From: Aureispira sp. CCB-QB1 | Lineage (GTDB): Bacteria > Bacteroidota > Bacteroidia > Chitinophagales > Saprospiraceae | DNA: 64,000 bases | NCBI GenBank assembly: GCA_945870185.1 | Contig: CAMBRK010000001.1 | Span: 1 to 64,000, forward strand | Reading direction: 5' to 3' | Part shown: positions 18,055 to 26,785 of the stretch, one piece after another | Layout: each line of letters begins with the position of its first letter | Position numbering within the stretch: the stretch's first letter is position 1 | The notes under the pieces: model-generated | Database searches by the model: none | The model's input: the letters and a program-made list of their open reading frames with translations, nothing else | Told to the model about the DNA's origin: nothing | Made by a program: the position numbers and the translations under genes

Positions 18055-19569
18055 ATGATGATTATTAGTTTTAAAAATATCTGTCTATTGATATTATTTA
18101 CTTTATCTTCAATTGGTATTAACAGCCAAGCCTTAGTTACTTTAAATCCTTATCAATATTATAATAAACTGCCTGGTGATTATTTATATTTTCAATTATT
18201 GAATAGTCCTGAAAAACTGTCAGCAGACCAATTGGCATATACACAAATTTATACATTAAAAGATTTTTATAACCATGCATTCAAAAAAGAAAAATTTTAT
18301 AATTTTAAAAACATATTAAAGTTTTTGAATAATTGCAATTGTGAAGACTTTAAAATATTAATTTCGGAATTTGATAAATGGTTCTCTTTTTATGGGAGCG
18401 AGACATTTAGAAATGGTTATACTTCTGTAAATTCGAGAGCCCAGTTGGGTGAAATTCTGTCAAAATATTACAATCTAAATAAAGATGAAATAAATGAATA
18501 CTTAAAAAATTGGTTTTTTGCTCAGGATTTTATAATTCAACCTGATGGCAATTTTTATAAATTACAAAAGAAACCTTCAAAATTTATATACAAGTTACCC
18601 TATATTAATAAAGTTGAAGAGTTTAAATTTAATAGAGTGGATAATTTAGTCCAAATTAAAAATTCTTCGTTCCTTTATGGTCACTATAATTACTTCATTT
18701 ATGACTCCATTCATGAACAATCTATCTATAAATATGCAAATACAGGTTTTCTGAAATATAAAACTATAGCGCAAGTTAAAGACAGAGTACTATATAAAAC
18801 AACCTACAATTATCAAAACATTATAATTAAAGAGGTTTCGTCAAATAAAACAGAAGAAAGATTTTATCACAAAAATGGCACCTTAAGTTTTTCCTTGCCT
18901 TATGGCCAAGAAGTTGAAAGTGTAATAGGGTACGATTCTTTGGGTAACATTTCCTATAAAGATGGAAATGGTACTATTTATAATATAATTGATCCAGATA
19001 TTAATGACGAAAACATTTCATTTAACAGAACTTACAAAAATTCAGGTAAGATTTTGGAAAAACAGTACTTTGGAAATAAATTAATCAAGTACGAAGAATT
19101 TTCAGATAATGGCGAATCACTAGTAAAATACTATCATTGGAAAAATGGTAAGTTAATTAAGGCAGATGATTCCAATATGGACGAAAGTTATTTATTCCAT
19201 AATTTCCCAAATGAGGAAGATATTATTTTAGATGAAATTTACATCCAGATTTTACCTGATGATTTAGTGTCACAATATTGGGTTTATCCTATGTCTTCGC
19301 CAAAATTTATAGCAGCTAAGATACTAAATGAAAGTGAAGTTATAAATTACATAAAGAAAAATTATAAGACTTTTATAAGCAAACAAACTATATCAGAATC
19401 TCCAATTTTAGATTTCACTTTAGACCTTAATTTGGAATCACAAACTATTTATTATGATGCATTTTTTCAAAGTAAAATTAATGAAATTGTTAAAATATCA
19501 CCTGCTAAATACGATGGCAAAGAGGTAAGTGTGCCATTAAAAATGTACATAACTTTAGTGTTTAAATAG
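18055..19569 (+). CDS. Exported protein of unknown function
   Basis: A 504-residue protein with a signal peptide (MMIISFKNICLLILFTLSSIGINSQ). The middle section (about residues 170-380) has toxin/MORN-like 'Y..NGKL', 'FYHKNGTLSFSLPYGQ', 'YFGNKLIKYEEFSDNGESLVKYYHWKNGKL' blocks that recall the antitoxin-like 'YwxxGxl' repeat found in many exported Bacteroidota proteins. The C-terminal region contains 'VINYIKKNYKTFISKQTI', which resembles a TonB-box-independent energy-transducer C-terminus only loosely. The coding sequence is very AT-rich compared with its neighbours. I do not recognise a defined family. Standalone between the acyl-CoA dehydrogenase and the AAA ATPase. Confidence 0.7.
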   Translation: MMIISFKNICLLILFTLSSIGINSQALVTLNPYQYYNKLPGDYLYFQLLNSPEKLSADQLAYTQIYTLKDFYNHAFKKEKFYNFKNILKFLNNCNCEDFKILISEFDKWFSFYGSETFRNGYTSVNSRAQLGEILSKYYNLNKDEINEYLKNWFFAQDFIIQPDGNFYKLQKKPSKFIYKLPYINKVEEFKFNRVDNLVQIKNSSFLYGHYNYFIYDSIHEQSIYKYANTGFLKYKTIAQVKDRVLYKTTYNYQNIIIKEVSSNKTEERFYHKNGTLSFSLPYGQEVESVIGYDSLGNISYKDGNGTIYNIIDPDINDENISFNRTYKNSGKILEKQYFGNKLIKYEEFSDNGESLVKYYHWKNGKLIKADDSNMDESYLFHNFPNEEDIILDEIYIQILPDDLVSQYWVYPMSSPKFIAAKILNESEVINYIKKNYKTFISKQTISESPILDFTLDLNLESQTIYYDAFFQSKINEIVKISPAKYDGKEVSVPLKMYITLVFK

Positions 19570-19608
19570 AAAATTATAAGAAATAGAATTACCGAAAGCA
19601 AGGCACTA

Positions 19609-19672
19609 CTTTAAATTTTCCCGACAAATCTAAAGTGTCACTTTAAATTTTCCCGATTAATTTAAAGTACAT
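19609..19672 (+). repeat. Two 32-bp tandem repeats upstream of the DUF4143 ATPase
   Basis: CTTTAAATTTTCCCGA occurs at 19609-19624 and again at 19641-19656, exactly 32 bp apart. The rest of each unit is a weaker repeat that ends in TAAAGT, an inverted echo of its start (CTTTAAA...TTTAAAG). The array ends 14 bp before the -7 box of the ATPase gene and covers its -33 region, which fits an operator. Confidence 0.8.
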
Positions 19673-19685
19673 AATCAAAAATGAT

Positions 19686-19693
19686 TACTTTTG
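19686..19693 (+). promoter_or_regulatory. Bacteroidota -7 box of the DUF4143 ATPase gene
   Basis: TACTTTTG matches TAnnTTTG exactly and ends 12 bp before the ATG at 19706, so the transcript would have almost no leader. The 32-bp repeats sit directly upstream. Confidence 0.6.
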
Positions 19694-19705
19694 CACTAAA
19701 AAGTA

Positions 19706-20845
19706 ATGATCTATCATCGACTTCAGGAATTTAAGAAAGCAAATAGACATAGTGTTTTCCTTTGGGGCGCTCGTCAAACAGGCAAAAGTACACTGATCAA
19801 ATCTTTGTTTCCAGAAGCGCTAAGACTCGACTTATTGGAAAGTGATGTGTACCAAGATTTATTATCAAGGCCTCAAAGGATTAGGGAAATTGTTGCTGCA
19901 TCTTCTTCAGATCTTATCATAATAGACGAAATACAAAAGATTCCTATTCTGTTAAATGAAGTACATGCGTTGATCGAAAATAAAAATAAACGATTTATTT
20001 TATCAGGTTCTAGTCCAAGAAAAATAATAAGAAGTCAACAAAACCTTTTAGGAGGGAGAGCGCTAAGATATGAATTATACCCGCTGACATCAGCTGAAAT
20101 ACCTGATTTCAACTTAAATAGAGCTTTAAATGCTGGGTTGCTCCCAAGACATTATTTAGATGAAGAACCAGAATTGTTATTATCCAATTATATCAAAAGT
20201 TATCTTGAAGATGAGATTGCGGCAGAAGCAAGAATTAGAAATCTTGCAGGTTTTACCAATTTCCTTCATAAAGCTGCCTTCTCCAATGGTGAGTCTGTCA
20301 ACTATTCAAATATTGCATCAGATTGTGGAATTAGCAGTCCTACCGTGAGAGAATATTTTCAAATTTTGGAAGACACAATGATCGGCAACTTTGTCCAAGT
20401 ATATCAAAAACGTCCCAAACGCCAATTAACCAGCTCGCCTAAATTTTATTTTTTTGATATAGGCGTTGTAAATTATTTGCTAAAGAGAAGGGATATTGTT
20501 CAAGGTACTGAATTTTATGGTTATGCTTTCGAACACTTTATTTTTATGGAGTTAAAGGCTTATGCACATTACTCTATGAAAAACTATGATATCACGTTTT
20601 GGCGCACAAAAGCTAAAGTCAAAGTTGACTTTGTTTTGGGTGAAAATGAAGTAGCCATCGAAGTGAAGTCTACAACTAATGTTCAAAACAGCCATTTAAC
20701 TGGTCTCAAGCATTTTATGGAAGATTATACCGTAAAGCAAGCTATCGTGATTTCTCATGAGCGGTTTCCGAGATTGGTTGGGAATATTTTAATATTACCT
20801 TGGCAAGAGTTTCTAAAAAGATTATGGGCAGGAGAAATCGTTTAG
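19706..20845 (+). CDS. AAA ATPase of the AAA_14/DUF4143 family
   Basis: A 379-residue protein. The N-terminal AAA_14 domain has Walker A GARQTGKST (about residues 20-28), Walker B 'LIIIDEIQKIP' (about 71-81) and 'RFILSGSSPRK' as sensor. After 'GGRALRYELYPLTSAEI' comes a winged-helix-like segment ('GESVNYSNIASDCGISSPTVREYFQILEDT'), then the DUF4143 domain ending in a nuclease-like fold 'DITFWRTKAKVKVDFVLGENEVAIEVKST', where D...ExK resembles a PD-(D/E)XK active site. Function is not established for this large, frequently transferred family. The tandem repeats just upstream set this copy apart. Complete and of normal length. Confidence 0.9.
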   Translation: MIYHRLQEFKKANRHSVFLWGARQTGKSTLIKSLFPEALRLDLLESDVYQDLLSRPQRIREIVAASSSDLIIIDEIQKIPILLNEVHALIENKNKRFILSGSSPRKIIRSQQNLLGGRALRYELYPLTSAEIPDFNLNRALNAGLLPRHYLDEEPELLLSNYIKSYLEDEIAAEARIRNLAGFTNFLHKAAFSNGESVNYSNIASDCGISSPTVREYFQILEDTMIGNFVQVYQKRPKRQLTSSPKFYFFDIGVVNYLLKRRDIVQGTEFYGYAFEHFIFMELKAYAHYSMKNYDITFWRTKAKVKVDFVLGENEVAIEVKSTTNVQNSHLTGLKHFMEDYTVKQAIVISHERFPRLVGNILILPWQEFLKRLWAGEIV

Positions 20846-20891
20846 TTGGTAATCAGCAGTAATGTTTTGAAGTAAGAGTAGGAGTTACCAT

Positions 20892-21539
20892 CTACCACTT
20901 GCCAGTATAATCCACTACCAAAGGTTTGCTAACCCACGGATTATCTTTAATATAAAACCTCCATGGGCGATGTGCACAATCTCCTACATGTTTGGTCATG
21001 CCAACTCTAGGTCCGCAGTAGATATTATCTTCTTGTATTTCTCCTCCATCCAATATGATAATGGGTGAAGAGTCATTGAGCTCACAAGCATCCAACGATT
21101 TTTCGATACCTAAAGCTATTGCGAGCTTTCCTGGCCCATTGGTTATGGTTGGTGACATCTTATCCATGCATCGCCTTTGTACCATGATATCATGCCCCGT
21201 GATGGGTTTTATGGCTCTGATCAAAACCGCATGAGCATCACCTTCAAGGCTTGTAACGACATTCATCATCGGATGCATTCCATAGCATATATATACATAG
21301 GCATGACCACCAGGCAGATACATCGTTTTTGTACGTGGTGTCATTCTATGATTGTAAGCATGACAGCCACGATCATCAGGTCCTCGATAAGCTTCTGTTT
21401 CCACTATGATTCCTTCAGTGATTTGGCCTTCGATGTTAGTTCTGATGGTTTTGCCAAGTAAGTCTTTGGCGCACTGGACTACGTCCGTTCTCAAATAGAA
21501 AGACGCGGGTAAGATATTATTCGTTTTTGTGATTGACAT
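20892..21539 (-). CDS. mpg: 3-methyladenine DNA glycosylase (AAG/Mpg family)
   Basis: A 215-residue monofunctional DNA glycosylase (EC 3.2.2.21) that excises alkylated and deaminated purines in base excision repair. The family hallmark VETEAYRGPDD (about residues 46-56) contains the catalytic Glu. It is followed by 'HAYNHRMTPRTKTMYLPGGHAYVYICYGMHPMMNVVT', the aromatic base-stacking and intercalating region, and 'AVLIRAIKPI' and 'NGPGKLAIALGI' match the family as well. Start ATG at 21539. It is divergent from recQ with about 50 bp between the starts. Confidence 0.95.
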   Translation of the reverse strand: MSITKTNNILPASFYLRTDVVQCAKDLLGKTIRTNIEGQITEGIIVETEAYRGPDDRGCHAYNHRMTPRTKTMYLPGGHAYVYICYGMHPMMNVVTSLEGDAHAVLIRAIKPITGHDIMVQRRCMDKMSPTITNGPGKLAIALGIEKSLDACELNDSSPIIILDGGEIQEDNIYCGPRVGMTKHVGDCAHRPWRFYIKDNPWVSKPLVVDYTGKW

Positions 21540-21547
21540 AATTTGTT

Positions 21548-21555
21548 TACTTTTG
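21548..21555 (+). promoter_or_regulatory. Bacteroidota -7 box upstream of recQ
   Basis: TACTTTTG, an exact TAnnTTTG match, 36 bp before the TTG start of recQ. It lies between the divergent mpg and recQ genes. Confidence 0.5.
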
Positions 21556-21590
21556 GACGATCAAACAAGATATCGTTAAAAAAATAAAAA

Positions 21591-23732
21591 TTGAAAAACG
21601 AACGCAAATATACAATTCTCAAGGAAATCTGGGGTTACACATCTTTCAGAGAACCCCAGAGTGACATCATGGATCATGTATTGTCAGGCCAGGACGCTTT
21701 GATTATCATGCCTACAGGTGGTGGAAAATCTTTGTGTTTTCAATTGCCAGCGTTGCTTATGGAAGGCGTGGCCATCGTCATATCTCCTTTGATCGCTCTG
21801 ATGAATGATCAGGTCAATGCCTTAAAACTTTCTGGTGTACAAGTAGCCGCAATTCATAGCAATATGTCCAGAAATGAGATGATGGATGTAGAGCGTAATT
21901 TGTTATCAGGAAATATAAAATTGCTTTATGTAAGTCCAGAACGGGCTAATACTTCTGGTTTTTCAGAACTGCTATCAAGACTAAAACTTGCGCTTTTTGC
22001 TATTGACGAAGCTCATTGTGTATCCGTATGGGGCAATGATTTCAGACCTGACTACGTACAATTAAATGTCTTGAGAGATCGATTTCGACAGGTTCCTTTT
22101 ATAGCCTTGACAGCAACAGCGGATGGAGCCACACAGGAAGACATTTGTAAACAGTTACATCTCATACAGCCTAAAGTTTTTGTTTCGTCATTTGAGCGCA
22201 AAAATATAACTGTAGAAAGCAGACCTGCTGAGCAGAGATTCAGGCAAGTCATGGAATTTCTTACCAAGCTCAAAGATCAATGTGGTATCATTTATTGTCT
22301 GAGTCGTAAAGAAACCGAAAAGCTCTCCATTAAGCTTAGACAAATGGGCTGGAACTGCGATTTTTATCATGCCGGCATGGATGCGGAAGACCGCAATCGA
22401 GTTCAGAAAGATTTTCAGGATGATAAGATTCAATTTATTTGTGCTACCATCGCATTTGGTATGGGTATAGATAAAAGCAATATAAGATGGATCATCCACT
22501 ACTCTATGCCCAAAAATCTGGAAGGATACTATCAGGAAATAGGCCGAGCGGGTAGGGATGGCCGCCCTGCCAAAGCACTTCTTTTTTATAGTTGGGCAGA
22601 TTATCTGATGCTTAAAAAGTTTGTAGATGACAGCAATGCTTTGGAAGATTTTAAAACAGTCCAATACGCGAAGCTAGATCGTATGTGGGAATATGCTTCA
22701 GCCAATGAATGCAGAACCAATATTGTACTTAATTATTTCGGAGAATACCGTACCCAACCTTGTGGACATTGCGACAATTGTCTGCTTCCACCCAAAAGCA
22801 GGGAAGCGTCTGAGATTGCTCAAAAGGCCTTATCTGCAGTCCTCAGATGTGGCGAGAATGTAGGACTTAATCTGTTGATTGATGTTTTAAGGGGATCTTT
22901 TCGAGCCGAAGTTCGAGAAGGTGGGTATGACCAAATCAAGACTTTTGGTGCAGGCAAAGATATTTCTTATATCAACTGGAAAATATACATCACGCAGCTG
23001 ATCAATCAAGGATATGTCAGGATAGACTATACAGATCATTTTAAACTCAAGACTACACCACTTTCCAAAGCGGTGCTTTTTGAGGGCAAAAAGGTCCATT
23101 TGGTGGACTTGACTTATACTGATCAGGTGGCTGAGGCAGCACCCAAACCTAAACAAAAGAAAATCATACTCGAAGATCAACTCATTCAAAAACTCAAGGA
23201 ATGGCGGACCGAACAAGCCAGAAATAAGCAAGTACCCGCTTATGTGATCTTTGCCGATAAGGTTTTTGAAAATATAGCGGCATCCAAGCCACTGACGCTA
23301 GCTGACTTGCTCAATGTAGAAGGTATCGGAAAAGTAAAAATGGAACAATACGGTAAAGATATCATCTCGATTGTTCAAGGTTTTGTCACTTCTCAGGCTG
23401 ATGAAATTAAAGTCCAAGGCAAAACGTATCTGGAAACTTTCAATCTCTACAGGCAAGGCAAGTCACCTGCGGAAATCGCTAAAATTCGGGATATTGCAGA
23501 GACTACGATTTACTCTCATTTGGCTTATTTATATACCAAGGATGAACCAATAGACTTGATGCAATACGTCTCTGAGACTGAAATAACAGCAGTAGAAAAA
23601 GCTTGGCAGAAAGCAGGTCAAGAAATGGCACTCGCTGCTATCGCAGAATATTTGGTGACTCCCATAGAGTTCCATAAGATCAGATTGGCCTTAGCAATCA
23701 TTATCAAAAGAATAAAAAGTAAAGAAAAGTGA
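21591..23732 (+). CDS. recQ: ATP-dependent DNA helicase RecQ
   Basis: A 713-residue 3'-5' DNA helicase. The start is TTG at 21591 ('MKNERKYTILKEIWGYTSFREPQ', with the Q-motif). Helicase motifs in order: Walker A MPTGGGKSLCFQLPAL, DEAH in 'AIDEAHCVSVWGNDFRPDY', 'FIALTATAD', 'ATIAFGMGIDKSNIRWIIHYSMPKNLEGYYQEIGRAGRDG'. The RecQ zinc site C...CGHCDNC starts at about residue 374, then a winged helix, an HRDC domain (about 525-605) and a C-terminal helix-turn-helix region. This architecture and length are normal for Bacteroidota RecQ. Its aromatic loop 'SVWGNDFRPDY' differs slightly from the common 'SQWGHDFRPEY'. The stop overlaps the GTG start of the GH16 gene by 4 bp. Confidence 0.96.
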   Translation: MKNERKYTILKEIWGYTSFREPQSDIMDHVLSGQDALIIMPTGGGKSLCFQLPALLMEGVAIVISPLIALMNDQVNALKLSGVQVAAIHSNMSRNEMMDVERNLLSGNIKLLYVSPERANTSGFSELLSRLKLALFAIDEAHCVSVWGNDFRPDYVQLNVLRDRFRQVPFIALTATADGATQEDICKQLHLIQPKVFVSSFERKNITVESRPAEQRFRQVMEFLTKLKDQCGIIYCLSRKETEKLSIKLRQMGWNCDFYHAGMDAEDRNRVQKDFQDDKIQFICATIAFGMGIDKSNIRWIIHYSMPKNLEGYYQEIGRAGRDGRPAKALLFYSWADYLMLKKFVDDSNALEDFKTVQYAKLDRMWEYASANECRTNIVLNYFGEYRTQPCGHCDNCLLPPKSREASEIAQKALSAVLRCGENVGLNLLIDVLRGSFRAEVREGGYDQIKTFGAGKDISYINWKIYITQLINQGYVRIDYTDHFKLKTTPLSKAVLFEGKKVHLVDLTYTDQVAEAAPKPKQKKIILEDQLIQKLKEWRTEQARNKQVPAYVIFADKVFENIAASKPLTLADLLNVEGIGKVKMEQYGKDIISIVQGFVTSQADEIKVQGKTYLETFNLYRQGKSPAEIAKIRDIAETTIYSHLAYLYTKDEPIDLMQYVSETEITAVEKAWQKAGQEMALAAIAEYLVTPIEFHKIRLALAIIIKRIKSKEK

Positions 23733-24670
23733 TAAAACATTTACTGATATTAGGGTGTCTAATGGTCACTCAGATGACTTCTTTAGCTCAGTTCAAAAAG
23801 CTTAAAGTCAATGTCGAACAAGCTGAATCTTGTATATCTGAACCATATAAAATGGTTTTTCATGATGACTTTGATGGAAATGTTTTGGATACAACAAAAT
23901 GGTACACTTATTATCCTTACGGACCTGGAAATGTTAAGGACTCGTGTTCTTTTTGCCGCACACACGTATCAGCAAATATATACCGTGATACCAATTGCAT
24001 CGTGAAAGATGGAAGGCTAATCCTTAAGTCGGAAAGACAAAAGGCGGAATGGTTTGGTAAAACTTATGAATATACTTCGGGTATGGTACATTCCAAAACT
24101 AAGTTTACAACTTATGGAAAATACGAGATCAGATGTAAATTACCACCGGGCAAACAACAGTGGCCAGCTTTTTGGATTTTTGGATGGAATACGGAGATTG
24201 ATATTTTTGAATTTATTTGTCAAGGACCCAATAAACCAGAATTCTCCATTCATAAGTGGATTACACCTACGTGCCCGGATCGTAAAAGAGCAGCAAAAGG
24301 AAAGCCTTGTTATTCTAGTAATACAGGCATTATAGATTTTGGTATCGATTTTTCCAAGGATTTCCACACATTTGCAGTAGAATACGAGCCACATATGATT
24401 AAGTTTTATATCGATGGCATCATGATCAGATATGTGTCCAAATATTATGACCTTAAAGGCAGGCCCATCAATACCTGTAATATTAAACCAGGTGCATATC
24501 TTACAGAACCGTCATTTCCTATTTATGGAGAACCGGTGCAGGTCATTGCAGGACAGTCAGTGTGTTCAAAACATAAAGAGAAGAATCCCATATTTCCCAA
24601 TTTTATGGAAGTAGATTACATCAGAGTGTATCAGAAAGAGATACAACCAGATTTAGCCATTCAACATTAA
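23729..24670 (+). CDS. Exported glycoside hydrolase family 16 protein
   Basis: A 313-residue protein starting with GTG at 23729, overlapping the recQ stop by 4 bp (GTGA). This start supplies the signal peptide MIKHLLILGCLMVTQMTSLAQ; the internal ATG would truncate it. GH16 laminarinase-like features are 'MVFHDDFDGNVLDTTKW', 'YTSGMVHSKTKFTTYGKYEIRCKLPPGKQQWPAFWIFG' and the catalytic ExDxxE motif EIDIFE (Glu156 nucleophile, Asp158, Glu161 acid/base). Two pairs of Cys may form disulfides. Likely cleaves beta-1,3 or mixed beta-glucans in the periplasm or outside; no T9SS domain is present. It is translationally coupled to recQ, probably by chance of position. Confidence 0.9.
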   Translation: MIKHLLILGCLMVTQMTSLAQFKKLKVNVEQAESCISEPYKMVFHDDFDGNVLDTTKWYTYYPYGPGNVKDSCSFCRTHVSANIYRDTNCIVKDGRLILKSERQKAEWFGKTYEYTSGMVHSKTKFTTYGKYEIRCKLPPGKQQWPAFWIFGWNTEIDIFEFICQGPNKPEFSIHKWITPTCPDRKRAAKGKPCYSSNTGIIDFGIDFSKDFHTFAVEYEPHMIKFYIDGIMIRYVSKYYDLKGRPINTCNIKPGAYLTEPSFPIYGEPVQVIAGQSVCSKHKEKNPIFPNFMEVDYIRVYQKEIQPDLAIQH

Positions 24671-24688
24671 TGCAGATTATTGGAAATC

Positions 24689-26083
24689 ATGAATATAGGG
24701 ATATTATTAATTGGTGGTGTTTTGGGTTTATCATCTGTTGTACTTTATTTTTTTTTGAAAGAAAAGTTCACTTTGGCACTATACATTACCTTGGTTTTGG
24801 GTATTGGGCTTAGAGTATACTGTGCATTGGACGGCAGACTACACGACTGGGATGAAAGATATCACGCTTTAGTGGCCAAAAACATGGTCGAACAACCTTT
24901 TAAACCGATGCTGTATAAGAATCCCATTTTACCTTACGACTATAAAGATTGGTCAGGAAATCATATTTGGCTACATAAACAACCACTAGCTTTATGGCTG
25001 ATGTCAAAGTCGATATCCATTTTTGGACCCAATGTGGTGGCAGTAAGATTAGTTTCAATAATATTTTCTTCGCTTTTGATTTTAATTATTTTTGGTATAG
25101 CAAAAGAACTATTTAGCAAAAGTGTGGGTACAATTTCTGCTTTTCTTTTTACTGTAAATGGTTTTGTGCTTGAAATCGGATCGGGTAGGGCAAGTACAGA
25201 TCACGTAGATTTAACTTTTTTATTTTTCATAACGCTCGCCGCCTGGTTTTGTATTTTAGGATCAAAAAGACATAGTTTTATATTTTCATTTTTTGTAGGT
25301 TTTGCTATAGGCTTGGCTGTTTTGACCAAATGGCTTCCAGCATTGATTATTATCCCTATTTGGGTTCTATTAAATTTTCACTATAAAAGAAGTTTTGCAT
25401 TTATTTTGCAAACTTTATGTATCATTTCTGCCATGATATTTATTATTTCATTTCCTTGGCAGTATTATATTTTGCAAACGTTTCCTATAGAAGCTCAGTA
25501 CGAATTTGAATATAATACAAGACATCTTAGTGAAGTATTGGGTACGGATCATAGTTACTTTTTGTATAATTTACAACATTTGCGTATCAAATTTGGAGAA
25601 TATTTATACCTTCCTATGGTGGTTCTTTGTGTTTTTTTATTCAAAAAATGGTCATCTTCCTATAATTTTAAACTTTTGACACTTTGGACTTGGATTTTTA
25701 TACCGTTAATTTTTTTCTCTTTTGTAAAAACTAAAATGCCTGGTTATATTTTATTCACAGCTCCTGCATTATATATATTATCGGCTTATGTTTTTGTTTA
25801 TTTCCGTCGTAAATTGTATAATAATTTATATTTTAGGTCCGTCGCCTTTATATTATTATTTGTTTTACCATTACGATATACCTTTGAAAGAATAAAGCCA
25901 TTTGAGAATAATTTTCTAAATAAGTATAATGAAAACTATGATGCAAATACCATTGTTTTTAACGATCCTTACAACATTGAAACTATGTATTTTACAGATT
26001 GTATATCATCTTATCCTTATGTACCTGATCAAAATGTCATTGATTCCTTAAGAAATACAGGAGTTAAAATTGTTATAAAATAA
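24689..26083 (+). CDS. ArnT-like GT-C glycosyltransferase (membrane)
   Basis: A 464-residue integral membrane protein with about eleven hydrophobic helices. The first loop after helix 2 contains 'GRLHDWDERYHALVAKNM', the paired acidic motif of the GT39/GT83 (Pmt/ArnT) polyprenyl-phosphate-sugar-dependent transferases. Nearby 'LHKQPLALWLMSKSISIFG' and 'GRASTDHVDLTFLFF' fit the same fold. These enzymes move a sugar from a lipid-linked donor to lipid A, protein or another acceptor on the outer face of the inner membrane; the donor and acceptor here are unknown. I use the ATG at 24689; a TTG three codons earlier is also open. It starts 18 bp after the GH16 gene. Confidence 0.85.
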   Translation: MNIGILLIGGVLGLSSVVLYFFLKEKFTLALYITLVLGIGLRVYCALDGRLHDWDERYHALVAKNMVEQPFKPMLYKNPILPYDYKDWSGNHIWLHKQPLALWLMSKSISIFGPNVVAVRLVSIIFSSLLILIIFGIAKELFSKSVGTISAFLFTVNGFVLEIGSGRASTDHVDLTFLFFITLAAWFCILGSKRHSFIFSFFVGFAIGLAVLTKWLPALIIIPIWVLLNFHYKRSFAFILQTLCIISAMIFIISFPWQYYILQTFPIEAQYEFEYNTRHLSEVLGTDHSYFLYNLQHLRIKFGEYLYLPMVVLCVFLFKKWSSSYNFKLLTLWTWIFIPLIFFSFVKTKMPGYILFTAPALYILSAYVFVYFRRKLYNNLYFRSVAFILLFVLPLRYTFERIKPFENNFLNKYNENYDANTIVFNDPYNIETMYFTDCISSYPYVPDQNVIDSLRNTGVKIVIK

Positions 26084-26171
26084 TTTTACATTAATAATTG
26101 TTTTTTGCATATCTTGCATCCAATTTTAATCTTAACCATTTCAACAATAAAATCTTAAAACATTAAGCCTT

Positions 26172-26621
26172 ATGATGAATGAAAAAGTAGAGACGATCAT
26201 GATCAAAGATTTGATCACTCTAGGACCAGAAAGTACAGTGGCTCATGCTGTAGAAATATTTAAAGGTAAGAGGATACATCACATTCCGATAGTTGATGAA
26301 GGTAAGCTTGTAGGCCTAGTCACTACACATGACTTGTGGAACAAACAAATAGCCCACGATGCCTATGATGCTACCATGATAAAAGACATCATGAGTAAAA
26401 AATTGGTAAAGCTTGACCCAGATGATAAGGTGGGTACTGCTGCTGAATTGTTTTTGGACAATAGATTCCATGCGCTGCCTGTTGTTAAGGAAGACAATTT
26501 CTTGGTAGGCTTAGTCACCACTTTCGATGTACTTAGATACGAATTCAAAAGAGAATATACAGATGCGATTCTTTATAAAGATATATTGGACAATGGTATA
26601 GAAGCTGCTCATCAGGAGTAA
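26172..26621 (+). CDS. CBS domain pair protein
   Basis: A 149-residue stand-alone protein of two CBS motifs: 'MIKDLITLGPESTVAHAVEIFKGKRIHHIPIVDEGKLVGLVTTHDLW' (about residues 10-57) and 'DIMSKKLVKLDPDDKVGTAAELFLDNRFHALPVVKEDNFLVGLVTTFDVLRYE' (about 73-127). Such Bateman modules bind adenine nucleotides and act as energy or redox sensors; the partner of this one is unknown. Start ATG at 26172. It is followed by a strong terminator hairpin. Confidence 0.92.
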   Translation: MMNEKVETIMIKDLITLGPESTVAHAVEIFKGKRIHHIPIVDEGKLVGLVTTHDLWNKQIAHDAYDATMIKDIMSKKLVKLDPDDKVGTAAELFLDNRFHALPVVKEDNFLVGLVTTFDVLRYEFKREYTDAILYKDILDNGIEAAHQE

Positions 26622-26635
26622 CGAAATAGGACAAT

Positions 26636-26685
26636 AAATGGATCAGCATGTTACCTTTTTTGGTACGGCTGATCCATTTTGTTTT
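26636..26685 (+). terminator. Rho-independent terminator after the CBS gene
   Basis: AAATGGATCAGC (26636-26647) pairs perfectly with GCTGATCCATTT (26668-26679), with a further inner GTTACC/GGTAC pairing, followed by a T-rich tail. Confidence 0.85.
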
Positions 26686-26785
26686 AAAGCCATTTAGTAT
26701 TTAGCATACGGATATAGGCTTTGTAGCTTTAATTTTAGACATTATTGGGTTTTACTTTTCTTAAAATTCTTACAAAATAAAAATT

